A stretch of DNA of 64,000 nt from Chitinophagaceae bacterium IBVUCB1 (GTDB taxonomy: Bacteria; Bacteroidota; Bacteroidia; Chitinophagales; Chitinophagaceae). The notes beneath the pieces were generated by a model. That model made no database searches. It saw only the letters and a program-made list of their open reading frames with translations, and was not told where the DNA came from. The stretch is from positions 1,252,057 through 1,316,056 of the forward strand of contig NFUW01000001.1 in NCBI GenBank assembly GCA_002127285.1, given 5' to 3'. Positions within the stretch are counted from its first letter, which is position 1; every line of letters begins with the position of its first letter. Of this stretch, positions 1 to 8,232 are shown one piece after another. A program made the translations under genes and the position numbers.

Positions 1-603
1 ATGTTTCTCACTTGTTGCAGCATGCTCAATTTGCGATAGCAGGCCTATATATTTTGCATTGTCGGGCAGTACGTCCGGATGCGCCAATTTACCTGCCAGA
101 TTAGGCACACCCTGCACATCTACCACCCAACATGCACCAAACCGTTGCAGCCTTTGGTAGTGTATGCCGCGTAGCAGGGCATCAACCATATCACCCAAGC
201 CGCTTTGTGCTACTACCTGATGTGTCATGATAATTGATGGAATATTTGGATGGTACATACCATACCTGTTATCTGAAATAATACCATCAAATTGATATTC
301 ACTTGCAGCACGGAGCAGCCATTCATGCTCTGTTTTGATTGTCTTTAACAATCGGGGTAATTGTTTAAACAGATTGAATAAAAAACCTACTGCACTTTTG
401 CTGTACCTGACATTGTATCCATCAGCATGTATTGTATGTATATCAGGAAATGTTTGGCAGATATAGGCTCGCTGCCAATCGTTTCCTGCAAATGTTACGG
501 TATGCCCTAAGCTTTGCAGGTAGTAGATAATGGGTACACAGCGGGTGGTATGCCCTAGTCCCCAGTCGAGCGGGGCGACAAGTATATGTTTAACTTTTTT
601 GAT
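1..603 (-). CDS. Glycosyltransferase (GT28/MurG-like), C-terminus beyond the window
   Basis: An open frame of about 200 codons runs off the left edge. The N-terminus reads KKVKHILVAPLDWGLGHTTR, the glycine-rich nucleotide-sugar transferase start seen in MurG/UDP-glycosyltransferase-like proteins of Bacteroidota. Later residues (SDNRYG, then SIIMTHQ) fit the acceptor-side Rossmann domain. The frame is closed by a stop just upstream, and there is no ATG, GTG or TTG before the conserved core. The best start is an ATC at 603-601. A perfect -7 box (TACTTTTG, read on the minus strand at 632-625) lies 21 nt upstream of it, the same spacing as for clpX, thyA and paaA here. Transfer of a hexose or amino sugar is inferred; the acceptor is unknown. 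Confidence 0.75.
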   Translation of the reverse strand, partial: MKKVKHILVAPLDWGLGHTTRCVPIIYYLQSLGHTVTFAGNDWQRAYICQTFPDIHTIHADGYNVRYSKSAVGFLFNLFKQLPRLLKTIKTEHEWLLRAASEYQFDGIISDNRYGMYHPNIPSIIMTHQVVAQSGLGDMVDALLRGIHYQRLQRFGACWVVDVQGVPNLAGKLAHPDVLPDNAKYIGLLSQIEHAATSEKH

Positions 604-624
604 TGCTCGGAATACTTAACTTTA

Positions 625-632
625 CAAAAGTA
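625..632 (-). promoter_or_regulatory. -7 promoter box for the GT28-like gene
   Basis: TACTTTTG on the minus strand matches the Bacteroidota consensus TAnnTTTG exactly and sits 21 nt before the proposed ATC start at 603. It lies in the divergent gap to the small lipoprotein gene at 645. Confidence 0.5.
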
Positions 633-644
633 GATGTGAAGCAC

Positions 645-788
645 ATGAAAAGAAACAAAAACTTTGTTTACTTGTTATTATTAGGCGGTTTGATGATGCT
701 GGCAGACAGCTGTGCCACTGGCAAAGGCTGTGGTTGCGGTTCAGACATCAACAGAGCGTATAATAAAACGCCTAAGCGTTTTCATTAA
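645..788 (+). CDS. Small putative lipoprotein, 47 aa
   Basis: The peptide starts MKRNKNFVYLLLLGG, a basic n-region and a hydrophobic stretch, then LADSC, an acceptable lipobox with Cys at about residue 24. The remainder is tiny, Cys/Gly-rich (GKGCGCGS) and ends in a basic tail. An in-frame start at 603 would add 14 residues in front of the signal peptide, so the ATG at 645 is preferred. I do not recognise the family. It may be a small lipid-anchored envelope protein. The short length keeps confidence moderate. Confidence 0.5.
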   Translation: MKRNKNFVYLLLLGGLMMLADSCATGKGCGCGSDINRAYNKTPKRFH

Positions 789-814
789 GTATAAACCTCT
801 AATGCAAGGTATGT

Positions 815-1057
815 ATGTGGAGCGGACAACAAAAAACATGGGTACATTATCGTAACGACATCATCGCCTCAGATGTTAATCTGGCTATATTCCTTTCGTC
901 ATACCTGCGGCAGGTCAGCATTCACAAACTGTATGTAAATTGTACAGAAGTAGCGGATTTGCAACGATACAAACTCATCAGGCATCCGCAAAAAGTAAAA
1001 ACAGCCATGAGAGAGCGCAGTAATATTCCTTTCGTATTTGCCCTTAATAAGAATTAA
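815..1057 (+). CDS. Hypothetical protein, 80 aa
   Basis: An 80-codon frame with no recognised family and no signal peptide or membrane segment. It is moderately basic with a mixed hydrophobic pattern (DVNLAIFLSSYLRQV). Codon use resembles the neighbouring genes. Its stop overlaps the stop of the convergent tatA gene by several bases, leaving no room for a terminator between them. It follows the small lipoprotein gene by 26 nt and could be co-transcribed with it. A role cannot be inferred. Confidence 0.5.
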   Translation: MWSGQQKTWVHYRNDIIASDVNLAIFLSSYLRQVSIHKLYVNCTEVADLQRYKLIRHPQKVKTAMRERSNIPFVFALNKN

Positions 1058-1239
1058 GGCTTCGATTCCCTGTCTTTATCTTCTGCTTCGTTCCCCTTTT
1101 TAGCGTCGTTAAATTCTTTGACACTCTGCCCGATGCCACGTGCTAAACCGGGTATTTTCTTTGCACCGAAAAGCACAATGATAATAACCAATATGATGAC
1201 AATTTCCCACACACCGGGTACGGAAAGCAGTATAGACAT
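1054..1239 (-). CDS. tatA: Sec-independent translocase subunit TatA/E
   Basis: The 61-residue product has the TatA layout: a short periplasmic N-terminus, one transmembrane helix (WEIVIILVIIIVLFGAKK), the FGxKKIPxLARGIG hinge, an amphipathic helix (QSVKEFNDA) and a charged tail. TatA multimerises to form the pore through which folded twin-arginine substrates cross the inner membrane. The ATG at 1239 gives the usual short N-terminus; earlier in-frame starts (ATG 1263, TTG 1272) would add up to 11 residues. The next genes, divergent from it, encode two proteins with twin-arginine leaders, which fits the export role. TatC is not in the window. Confidence 0.9.
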   Translation of the reverse strand: MSILLSVPGVWEIVIILVIIIVLFGAKKIPGLARGIGQSVKEFNDAKKGNEAEDKDRESKP

Positions 1240-1491
1240 AAGGTTTGTTTTACCGTTAATCATATAATTCAAAATAAATATACTATTCTTTATCAGGCAT
1301 TTTCATGCCTTTGAGGGAATAATATTGCAAAGAAAGCGAAAATTTTATGGCTTAAGGCTGTGAAAAACAGATTACATATATTAGATTTACTAAGCACTAA
1401 GTGCAGGGTTCTATCCGCTATGGTGGATGGCAGCCTGTCAACTTGATTTTTTTAAGAAGTACAGAGCCATATTATTTAGTAATAGCTACTT

Positions 1492-2184
1492 ATGAAAGAA
1501 GTAACAACGCAAGATCAAAAAGCACATGAAAATGCCTCTTTGTCGCGCAGAAAATTTTTGAATTACGCGGGTGCCATAGCTGGTGCGGGCATTTTGATTG
1601 CATCGTGCAAGAAAGAAGACGACCCCAAGCCGGTAGAAGAAGGTGCTATTGATTTGGGCTCAAATGACACAGGCCTGCTCAACTATGCATATCTGCTACA
1701 GCAATTGGAAGCAGCATTTTATATCGAAGTGGTAAAAAATCCATTTTCGGGCATGACGGATGCTGAAAAAGGTTTTTTCGTAGCCATGCGCGACCATGAA
1801 ATAGTGCACCGTGAGTTTTTCAAAAATTATTTGGGTACATCAGCCATACCGCCAAGTATTGAGAATGATTGGAGTTCTATAGACTTCAGCGTCAAAAAAA
1901 GCGTAATGGCTAAAGCAAAGTTTTTTGAAGAAACGGTAGTAGCCGGCATGAGTGGTATTTGCAAATTGCTGATAAGTGAAGAGCATATACAAATTGTAAG
2001 CAAAATGGCTGTGGTAGATGCAAGACATTCAGCCATCGTCAACAATTTTGTGTATCCCGATACGTTTGCGGAAAAGACAGATGGAAACGGAATGGATGTA
2101 CAACAAGACCCGCAAAGTTCGCTCGACATTACACGTCAGTTTTTCAAGAAAAGTATTTCAGGCAGCAATATGCCCAAATATTAA
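1492..2184 (+). CDS. Ferritin-like domain protein with Tat lipoprotein leader
   Basis: The 230-residue protein begins with a twin-arginine motif (LSRRKFLNYAG, Arg19-Arg20), a hydrophobic stretch and a lipobox (IASC, Cys39), so it should be folded in the cytoplasm, exported by Tat and lipid-anchored. From about residue 60 it is helical and resembles the Ferritin_2/desiccation-related family. Potential metal ligands include Glu73 (LEAAFY), Glu103 and His106 (DHEIVHREF) and His179 (DARHSA). The next gene is 12 nt downstream and encodes a relative, so the two probably form a pair. Metal binding or oxidative-stress protection is inferred from the family. Confidence 0.85.
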   Translation: MKEVTTQDQKAHENASLSRRKFLNYAGAIAGAGILIASCKKEDDPKPVEEGAIDLGSNDTGLLNYAYLLQQLEAAFYIEVVKNPFSGMTDAEKGFFVAMRDHEIVHREFFKNYLGTSAIPPSIENDWSSIDFSVKKSVMAKAKFFEETVVAGMSGICKLLISEEHIQIVSKMAVVDARHSAIVNNFVYPDTFAEKTDGNGMDVQQDPQSSLDITRQFFKKSISGSNMPKY

Positions 2185-2196
2185 TGTAAATAAGCA

Positions 2197-3009
2197 ATGA
2201 AACTTACAGATATATTAAAAGAATTAGAACAAGTGCAGTCAGAAGCTTTTGAAGAAAAAGCAGACAGAAGGCATATACTACGCAACCTTGGTTTTAAAGT
2301 TGCTAAAATAGCATCTCCATTTGCTATAGCAGGTCTTACAGTAAATAAAGTTGCTGCAAAGACAACCGATATTTTAGCTGAAGCCATAGTCTTCATGCTG
2401 AATATGAGTTATATGCAAGCTGATTTTTACAAACAAGCATTAGCAGTCGGAGGCTTAATACCCGATAGTCAAAAAGGAGGCTTTCAAAAAATATTGAAGG
2501 ATAAAAATGCACATATTGCTTATTGGATTTCCCATCTGAACAAGACAGGAAATGTAGTGCCTACTGTTCCTGCATATGATTTCACAGGGAAGGGCACCTT
2601 ACCTAAAACACTGTCTGATTATAAAGCGTTTCTAACATTGGCACATGCTATAGAGGATGCTGGTGTACGCATGTACCTTACTGGTATTGATATGCTTATC
2701 AGCAATAAAGCTTTCCGTTCAGATGCCATGAATATGGCTACAGTCAATGCTCGCCATGCGGCACATGTACGTTTGTTAAGAAGGAATACGGGCGTAGATA
2801 TGATGCCTTGGGTTAGCGGAACAGAAGCGTACTCTTTGGTAGGTGAAATTAAGAAAGCTTATCAAAACGAAGACAATACGAATCAGTTGAAAGTGAGTAC
2901 TGTTGGTATTAACGGTTTTGATATTTCTTTTAATGCCGCAACAGAAGCTTTTGACGAGAAGATGGGGTTAGCAGATGCTGAAATATTTATGCGCCCATTT
3001 ATTGTATAA
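2197..3009 (+). CDS. Ferritin-like domain protein, second of pair
   Basis: The 270-residue product carries a twin-arginine-like segment (ADRRHILRN, Arg24-Arg25) followed by a hydrophobic stretch (IASPFAIAGL), without an obvious lipobox. The rest is helical and resembles Ferritin_2. Helices with MQADFYKQAL, KNAHIAYWISHL, HAIEDAGVRMYL and NARHAAHVRLLRR supply acidic and histidine residues. The first helix has Gln-Ala-Asp where the partner has Leu-Glu-Ala-Ala, so the metal site may differ or be absent. It is translated 12 nt after its partner and ends at a strong bidirectional terminator. Confidence 0.8.
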   Translation: MKLTDILKELEQVQSEAFEEKADRRHILRNLGFKVAKIASPFAIAGLTVNKVAAKTTDILAEAIVFMLNMSYMQADFYKQALAVGGLIPDSQKGGFQKILKDKNAHIAYWISHLNKTGNVVPTVPAYDFTGKGTLPKTLSDYKAFLTLAHAIEDAGVRMYLTGIDMLISNKAFRSDAMNMATVNARHAAHVRLLRRNTGVDMMPWVSGTEAYSLVGEIKKAYQNEDNTNQLKVSTVGINGFDISFNAATEAFDEKMGLADAEIFMRPFIV

Positions 3010-3029
3010 CAGTTGCATATTACATAATT

Positions 3030-3056
3030 AAAAAAGAGGGCATAGCCCTCTTTTTT
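3030..3056. terminator. Bidirectional rho-independent terminator
   Basis: A 12-bp stem (AAAAAAGAGGGC paired with GCCCTCTTTTTT, loop ATA) lies between the convergent ends of the second ferritin-like gene and priA. A-rich and T-rich arms give a U-tract on either strand. Confidence 0.9.
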
Positions 3057-5502
3057 ATTGCGGGTCAATGTCTATTAATATCTGTAAAGCGTTGTTGCCG
3101 CGCTCACTTGTTATGTTTCGCCTTTCTGTGATGATGAGTTGCTTCACTTTATCAAGCACTTTATTATCGCGCTGACATTTTATCCATACTTCCTGTATAT
3201 ACTGATTGCGTATGCGGGCTACTAATGCAGGTACAGGTCCTTGTACCGCTACCCCTTTAATAGTAGCTACCGCCTGCGCCAATCGCATGGCTGCTTCTAC
3301 GGCTTTGGGTTCGTCTTTGTGTTTACAGCTTATTTTTATCAGCCTTGCAAATGGCGGGTAGGCAAAATATTCGCGGTATTTTATTTCCTGTTCGTAAAAC
3401 GCATCCACATCGTGCTGCTGCACCCATTGCAGCACGGGGTGTGCCAGATTGTGCCCCTGTATCAATACCGTACCTGCACCATCTGTACGACCTGCCCGCC
3501 CGCTTACCTGCTCCATCAGTTGGAAAGCGCGCTCATTCACACGAAAGTCGGGATAACTCAATAAACTATCTGCACTTAAAATACCTACCAGTGATACACC
3601 TGCAAAGTCCAATCCCTTCACCACCATCTGTGTGCCTATCAGTATATCTATTTTTCGTTTTTCTACTTCATCCAGCAATTGCTGCATACTTTGCTTGCCG
3701 CGCATGGTGTCTATATCCATGCGCGCGGTGCGTGCTTTGGGGAAGAGGCTTTGTATTTCTTCTTCTATCTTTTCCGTACCAAAGCTTTTGCTCTGTATGC
3801 GATTGCTGCCACAAGACGGGCAGGTATGTATAATGGCGGATTTCTGCCCGCAGTAGTGGCAATGCAGTTTATCGGTGCTTTTGTGATAGGTGAGCGACAC
3901 GGCGCAGTTTTTGCATTGCGGCACCCAGCCACACATGGTGCATAGCTGAAAAGGCGCATAGCCTCTTCGGTTTTGAAACAAAATAACTTGCTTCTTCTTC
4001 TCTAATGTATCTGCAATGGCTTTAAACAATTCGGGAGTTATGAGTTTGATGCCTTGTTGTCTGAATTGCTCTAATGTTGCAGCGTTTATCATGCCGATAG
4101 ATGGCATGTTTACACCCATGTAGCGCTCTTGCAGCCGCACATACGCATATTTGCCTTGCCTGGCATTATACAGGCTTTCTACAGATGGAGTAGCAGAGCC
4201 AAGTATGGTTTTGGCTTTATGCAGTGATGCAAGGTAGATGGCGGCATCGCGCGCGTGAAAGCGTGGTGCGGGGTCTTTCTGTTTGTAAGAGCCGTCATGC
4301 TCTTCGTCTGCAATGATTAAGCCCAACTGCTGGTAAGGCAGCCAAAGCGCGGAGCGCGGACCTATTACTACTTTGTACTTACCGAGCCTCACTTTCTCCC
4401 ATATCTCCACCCGCTCGTTATTGCTAAAGCGCGAATGATATACCCCCAATTCATCACCAAAATAAGCATACAGCCTGCTTACCAGTTGTGTTGTTAACCC
4501 TATTTCGGGTAGCAAAAACAAGGCTTGCTTGCCTTGCGCAATGCACTCTTTTATCTTGTGTATATAGATGAGTGTTTTACCACTACCCGTTACGCCTTGC
4601 AGCAGGGCTACATTTTTTTCATGCAAGCCTGTTGCCAGTTCATCATAAGCTATTTGCTGTGCAGGAGTAAAGTCTATGTCTTTATTTACTACCTCGCCCG
4701 TGTATTCCAGCCTGTCTGTCTCTCGCTCTTCTATCTTGAATATGCCCTTATCTGCCAGCGATTTGATTTGTGCCGCTGTAGCATGGCTGCGCTCTAACAG
4801 GTCGTACTGGCGCACTAATTTATTTTTAATGCTCAGTTCGGTATAAGCCATCAACACATCCAATTGCTTGGGTGCTCGTGCCAGTTCGTCAAAGAGTTGG
4901 TGCAGTGCTTTGTCATCACGGTATTTATTTGCAAGTGATATTACACGTTCTGTTTTAGGTTTGTATGCAGGCTCCAGTTCGTCGTATATCTGCACTACTT
5001 CTTTTTCCAGCAGTTCGTTCAGTACGGCAGTCAGGTGTCTGCTGCCTACTAATCCCCGCAGGTCGCTGATGCTCAGTTCTTTTCTGTTTTCTAATGCCTC
5101 TGCGGCCGGATATGCCGCATCACTCCATTCATATACCACATCATCGTGTACGGGAGCCCATTTCAGGGTGGTTTCGCCTATCAGCTTCAGGTGCGATGGC
5201 AATGCCGATTGCATCACCTCACCGGGTGTAGCAGCATAGTAATGCCCTATCCATTGCCAAAACCGTAATTGGGTATGATTGACGATAGGCTGCTCGTCAA
5301 TAATGCTTTTAATAGGTTTTACTTCGTAGGCTTCGGGTTTGTCATTATGTATCCTTGCTACAATGCCGGAGTATAGTTTGTTTCTGCCAAGTGATACCTC
5401 GACACGCATACCTTGTACAAGCAAGGGTTGCATTTCGTGAGGTATGCCGTATGTAAGTGCCTGCGGCAGGTTCAGCGGCAATATCACATCCGCAAACCGC
5501 AT
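3055..5502 (-). CDS. priA: Primosomal protein N' (PriA helicase)
   Basis: PriA recognises stalled or repaired replication forks and reloads the replisome; it is a 3'-to-5' superfamily 2 helicase. The start at 5502 (MRFADVILPLNLPQALTYGI) gives the usual PriA N-terminus and 815 residues; the frame is open to 5595, and ATGs at 5535 and 5595 would add a leader not typical of the family. Visible motifs are Walker A (GVTGSGKT), DEEH (IIADEEHDGSYKQ), the family GSATPS and GRAGR motifs, and the zinc-binding insertion with four Cys pairs (CTMCGW, CKNC, CHYCGQ, CPSCGS). No neighbour appears co-transcribed. Confidence 0.96.
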   Translation of the reverse strand: MRFADVILPLNLPQALTYGIPHEMQPLLVQGMRVEVSLGRNKLYSGIVARIHNDKPEAYEVKPIKSIIDEQPIVNHTQLRFWQWIGHYYAATPGEVMQSALPSHLKLIGETTLKWAPVHDDVVYEWSDAAYPAAEALENRKELSISDLRGLVGSRHLTAVLNELLEKEVVQIYDELEPAYKPKTERVISLANKYRDDKALHQLFDELARAPKQLDVLMAYTELSIKNKLVRQYDLLERSHATAAQIKSLADKGIFKIEERETDRLEYTGEVVNKDIDFTPAQQIAYDELATGLHEKNVALLQGVTGSGKTLIYIHKIKECIAQGKQALFLLPEIGLTTQLVSRLYAYFGDELGVYHSRFSNNERVEIWEKVRLGKYKVVIGPRSALWLPYQQLGLIIADEEHDGSYKQKDPAPRFHARDAAIYLASLHKAKTILGSATPSVESLYNARQGKYAYVRLQERYMGVNMPSIGMINAATLEQFRQQGIKLITPELFKAIADTLEKKKQVILFQNRRGYAPFQLCTMCGWVPQCKNCAVSLTYHKSTDKLHCHYCGQKSAIIHTCPSCGSNRIQSKSFGTEKIEEEIQSLFPKARTARMDIDTMRGKQSMQQLLDEVEKRKIDILIGTQMVVKGLDFAGVSLVGILSADSLLSYPDFRVNERAFQLMEQVSGRAGRTDGAGTVLIQGHNLAHPVLQWVQQHDVDAFYEQEIKYREYFAYPPFARLIKISCKHKDEPKAVEAAMRLAQAVATIKGVAVQGPVPALVARIRNQYIQEVWIKCQRDNKVLDKVKQLIITERRNITSERGNNALQILIDIDPQ

Positions 5503-5642
5503 ACCCTCTTGTTGAACGGCAAATAATGATGGCATAAGCTGCAAGTTAATCAGGTGCTGCGAGGATAGTAACACTGTCCTTAAAATTAAATACATGCCTC
5601 ACCAGCAACAATGTGCGTAAAAGCTATTTGTTTAATAAATCG

Positions 5643-5650
5643 TACCTTTG
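5643..5650 (+). promoter_or_regulatory. -7 promoter box for clpX
   Basis: TACCTTTG is an exact TAnnTTTG match 21 nt before the clpX ATG. Confidence 0.6.
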
Positions 5651-5671
5651 CCGACTAAACTATTGTAACGA

Positions 5672-6916
5672 ATGGCGAAGCCGTCTGAAAGAAAATGTTC
5701 CTTTTGCGACCGTGCCGAGGGCGATGTAAATATCCTCTTCACGGGCATGAAAGGCAATATATGTGACCAGTGCATAGAAAATGCCCATCATTTACTACAG
5801 GAAGCAAATGGCGAGATGAATAAACCACAAGCCGCTAAAGCTGACCTGACTCAACATAAACTGCATAAGCCGCGCGAAATAAAAGCATTTCTCGACCAAT
5901 ATGTAATAGGACAGGATGATGCCAAGAAAGTATTGGCAGTAGCCATGTATAATCACTACAAACGCCTGATGCACCCTGCGCAGGATGATGTAGAGATTGA
6001 AAAATCTAACATCATCATGGTAGGCGAAACGGGTACAGGTAAAACCCTGCTGGCAAAAAGCATTGCCCGTTTGCTGCAAGTGCCTTTCGCTATTGTAGAC
6101 GCTACCGTATTTACGGAAGCAGGTTATGTAGGCGAAGACGTAGAAAGCATCCTGTCGCGTTTGTTGCAATCTTGCAATTTTGATGTAGCTGCTGCCGAGC
6201 GTGGTATAGTATATATAGACGAGATAGATAAAATAGGCCGTAAAAGCGATAACCCGTCCATTACACGCGATGTGAGTGGCGAGGGCGTGCAGCAGGCTAT
6301 GCTGAAGCTGTTGGAAGGTTCTGAAGTATTAGTACCCCCACAAGGCGGGCGCAAGCACCCTGAGCAGAAGATGGTGAAGGTGAATACACAAAATATCCTC
6401 TTCATCTGTGGTGGTGCTTTTGAAGGGATAGATAAGATGATAGCACGCCGTGTGCAGACATCATCTATTGGCTACAAAGCCATCAAAGAAACAAACGAAA
6501 TAGACCGTGCTAACCTGCTGCAATATGTAAACGCGCAAGACCTGCGCACCTTCGGGCTGATACCTGAATTGCTGGGACGTTTGCCGGTTGTTACCTACCT
6601 GAACCCGCTGGACCCAAGCGCATTGAAGCGCATACTGACAGAGCCTAAAAACGCGCTCATTAAGCAATACAAACGCTTGTTTGAATACGAGGGCATCAAA
6701 CTGGAAGTAGAAGACGCAGCACTGGATTATATGGTAGAAAAAGCAGTACAGTTCAAACTGGGTGGACGTGGCCTGCGTGCTATCTGCGAAATGATATTGA
6801 CGGATGCCATGTTCGACCTGCCATCTGAAAAAAACGAAGAAGTTTTCTTCCTGTCACTCGACTATGCAAGGCAAATGCTGGAACACTCTAAACTGGATTA
6901 TCTGAAAGCCGCTTAA
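5672..6916 (+). CDS. clpX: ATP-dependent Clp protease ATP-binding subunit ClpX
   Basis: ClpX is the hexameric AAA+ unfoldase that feeds tagged substrates to ClpP. The 414 residues are the usual length. The N-terminal zinc domain shows CSFCDR and CDQC (positions about 9-12 and 32-35). The AAA+ module has Walker A (GETGTGKT, about 118), the pore loop region ([10 protein letters not shown]), Walker B ([10 protein letters not shown]) and the C-terminal GGRGLRAI sensor motif. clpP is not adjacent. The next gene, 33 nt downstream, encodes a small helical protein that may be co-transcribed. Confidence 0.97.
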   Translation: MAKPSERKCSFCDRAEGDVNILFTGMKGNICDQCIENAHHLLQEANGEMNKPQAAKADLTQHKLHKPREIKAFLDQYVIGQDDAKKVLAVAMYNHYKRLMHPAQDDVEIEKSNIIMVGETGTGKTLLAKSIARLLQVPFAIVDATVFTEAGYVGEDVESILSRLLQSCNFDVAAAERGIVYIDEIDKIGRKSDNPSITRDVSGEGVQQAMLKLLEGSEVLVPPQGGRKHPEQKMVKVNTQNILFICGGAFEGIDKMIARRVQTSSIGYKAIKETNEIDRANLLQYVNAQDLRTFGLIPELLGRLPVVTYLNPLDPSALKRILTEPKNALIKQYKRLFEYEGIKLEVEDAALDYMVEKAVQFKLGGRGLRAICEMILTDAMFDLPSEKNEEVFFLSLDYARQMLEHSKLDYLKAA

Positions 6917-6949
6917 CAAGATTTCTTAACCTTATAATAAGAACAGAAT

Positions 6950-7264
6950 ATGGAAAATAATTTGCTGGAACAACTGAAAGCCAAAGCAGGCCTGAACGAA
7001 GAACAGGCATTGAAAGCGGTGCAAACGATTGCCGAGTTTATCAAAGGCAAAGTACCACCTATGATGCACGGCATGATAGACAACTTTCTGACTGAGGATG
7101 AAAGCATTATGGATAAGATGAAAGACATGGCAGAAAGTGCAAAAGACAATATGGAAGGTTTTGCCAAAGAAGCAGGCGAAAAAATGAGTGAGTTTGGTGC
7201 AAAAGCACAAGATGCAACCAAAGACGCACTGGATAAGCTGAAAGGCTTTATGAAAAAAGATTAA
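6950..7264 (+). CDS. Small helical, methionine- and lysine-rich protein, 104 aa
   Basis: The product is almost wholly predicted helix, with about 10% Met and many Lys/Glu. An N-terminal segment (LLEQLKAKAGLNEEQALKAV) resembles the start of small DUF2267/DUF2780-like helical proteins. The C-terminal half is a repetitive amphipathic stretch (MKDMAESAKDNMEG, then GAKAQDATKDALDKL), reminiscent of stress-associated YtxH/CsbD-like proteins. There is no signal peptide. It lies 33 nt behind clpX and ahead of a terminator. Function unknown; a stress role is only a guess. Confidence 0.75.
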   Translation: MENNLLEQLKAKAGLNEEQALKAVQTIAEFIKGKVPPMMHGMIDNFLTEDESIMDKMKDMAESAKDNMEGFAKEAGEKMSEFGAKAQDATKDALDKLKGFMKKD

Positions 7265-7267
7265 TAC

Positions 7268-7294
7268 AATGCCCCTGCTATGTAGGCATTTTTT
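7268..7294 (+). terminator. Probable terminator after the clpX-linked gene
   Basis: AATGCC and GGCATT pair across an 11-nt loop and are followed by TTTT. It reaches the stop codon region of the convergent gene at 7293. Confidence 0.55.
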
Positions 7295-7679
7295 ACAAAG
7301 GATATTGCAGCACATAGTGCTGCTTTTCTTTTATATCGGGGTTGTATATCAATAGCCCAATACTGAATAAATCAATACTGATAATAAACCCTGGCGTGTC
7401 ATTACATAGTGTATTCCAAATAAGTGTATTCTCTTTTGTAGTATGAATATTTTTAACTCCCAAAACAAATAAGGAATCTCCGGGCTCAACATCAAATCCA
7501 TCACCTGCCCATTTAATTGCATCACCAAAATATTCGCTGATGCGTTGCTCTAATGTGAGGGTTGATTGCCTGCCTAAGCAATTATCTATAAAAGCATATA
7601 CAAAGGGTGAGTGTATGCCGTGCCTTGTTTTGGCTTTCCATCGGTATTGCAGGTACTGTATAAAGGCATGCAGCGTCAT
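7293..7679 (-). CDS. Core-less relative of class I SAM methyltransferases, 128 aa
   Basis: The N-terminus (YRWKAKTRHGIHSPFVYAFI) is the hallmark start of a class I methyltransferase family of about 250 residues common in Bacteroidota. The C-terminus (VKNIHTTKENTLIW, then IISIDLFSIGLLI) resembles the end of the same family, where DDIHWSKEM and TIDLFxxGLVFF are usual. The roughly 120 residues between, which should hold the glycine-rich SAM-binding loop and Rossmann strands, are missing, and the Asp-Asp of the DDIH motif is replaced. Catalysis is therefore unlikely. The ATG at 7679 overlaps the folA stop (TGATG), so it is translationally coupled to folA. An earlier ATG (7703) would lie inside folA. 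Confidence 0.7.
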   Translation of the reverse strand: MTLHAFIQYLQYRWKAKTRHGIHSPFVYAFIDNCLGRQSTLTLEQRISEYFGDAIKWAGDGFDVEPGDSLFVLGVKNIHTTKENTLIWNTLCNDTPGFIISIDLFSIGLLIYNPDIKEKQHYVLQYPL

Positions 7680-8185
7680 CAGATTTCTTTTATCCTTTCC
7701 CACTGCTGAAAGGTAAAATCGTAGGCGTGTTTTTCATCTGCCTGATGCGCTTCTTCCCATACTAGTTTCCAATGCGTATGGTCTATATGCGGAAAGAAAG
7801 CATGTGCGTCTTCTGTTGTGGTATGCACACGTGTCAGGTATAGCCTCTCTGCCATGTGTATAGTCTTTTCAAATATTACACCACCACCAATAATAAACCC
7901 TTCGTCGGTATTCTCCTGTTCCATACGGGCTATACCTTGTTCTATACTGTTGAACAGCAATACCCCTTCAGGCAATTGTAAGTCTTTTTGATGCGATACT
8001 ACTATGTGCAGCCTGTTTTTCAGCACACCACCCAACGACTCAAATGTTTTGCGTCCCATCAGCATGGGTTTGCCCAGCGTAGTGCGTTTGAAGAATTTTA
8101 AATCATCGGGCAGGTGCCATGGCAATTGATTATCTCTGCCAATGGCATGATTATCTGATATGGCTACGATTGCAGAGAGTATCAT
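7679..8185 (-). CDS. folA: Dihydrofolate reductase
   Basis: DHFR reduces dihydrofolate to tetrahydrofolate with NADPH, restoring the folate oxidised by thymidylate synthase. The 168 residues are of normal length. Motifs include MILSAIVAISDNHAIGRDNQ at the N-terminus, the LPWHLPDDLKFFK substrate loop with the catalytic acid, GRKTFESLG, and GGGVIFEKTI near the cofactor site. thyA lies 47 nt upstream on the same strand, the classic pairing. A -7 box is only 7 nt from the ATG, so folA may also have its own leaderless transcript. Confidence 0.97.
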   Translation of the reverse strand: MILSAIVAISDNHAIGRDNQLPWHLPDDLKFFKRTTLGKPMLMGRKTFESLGGVLKNRLHIVVSHQKDLQLPEGVLLFNSIEQGIARMEQENTDEGFIIGGGVIFEKTIHMAERLYLTRVHTTTEDAHAFFPHIDHTHWKLVWEEAHQADEKHAYDFTFQQWERIKEI

Positions 8186-8192
8186 TATAAAT

Positions 8193-8200
8193 CAAAAATA
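8193..8200 (-). promoter_or_regulatory. -7 promoter box close to folA start (leaderless type)
   Basis: TATTTTTG on the minus strand ends 7 nt before the folA ATG, so transcription should begin at or next to the start codon. Confidence 0.5.
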
Positions 8201-8232
8201 AAAAAGCAAAATCAGTGTTTACCTTATTTTTT

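Noticed and set aside
3055-5595. The 31-residue N-terminal extension of PriA
   Set aside because: The family starts at the MRFADVILPL segment; the extension has no resemblance to PriA.
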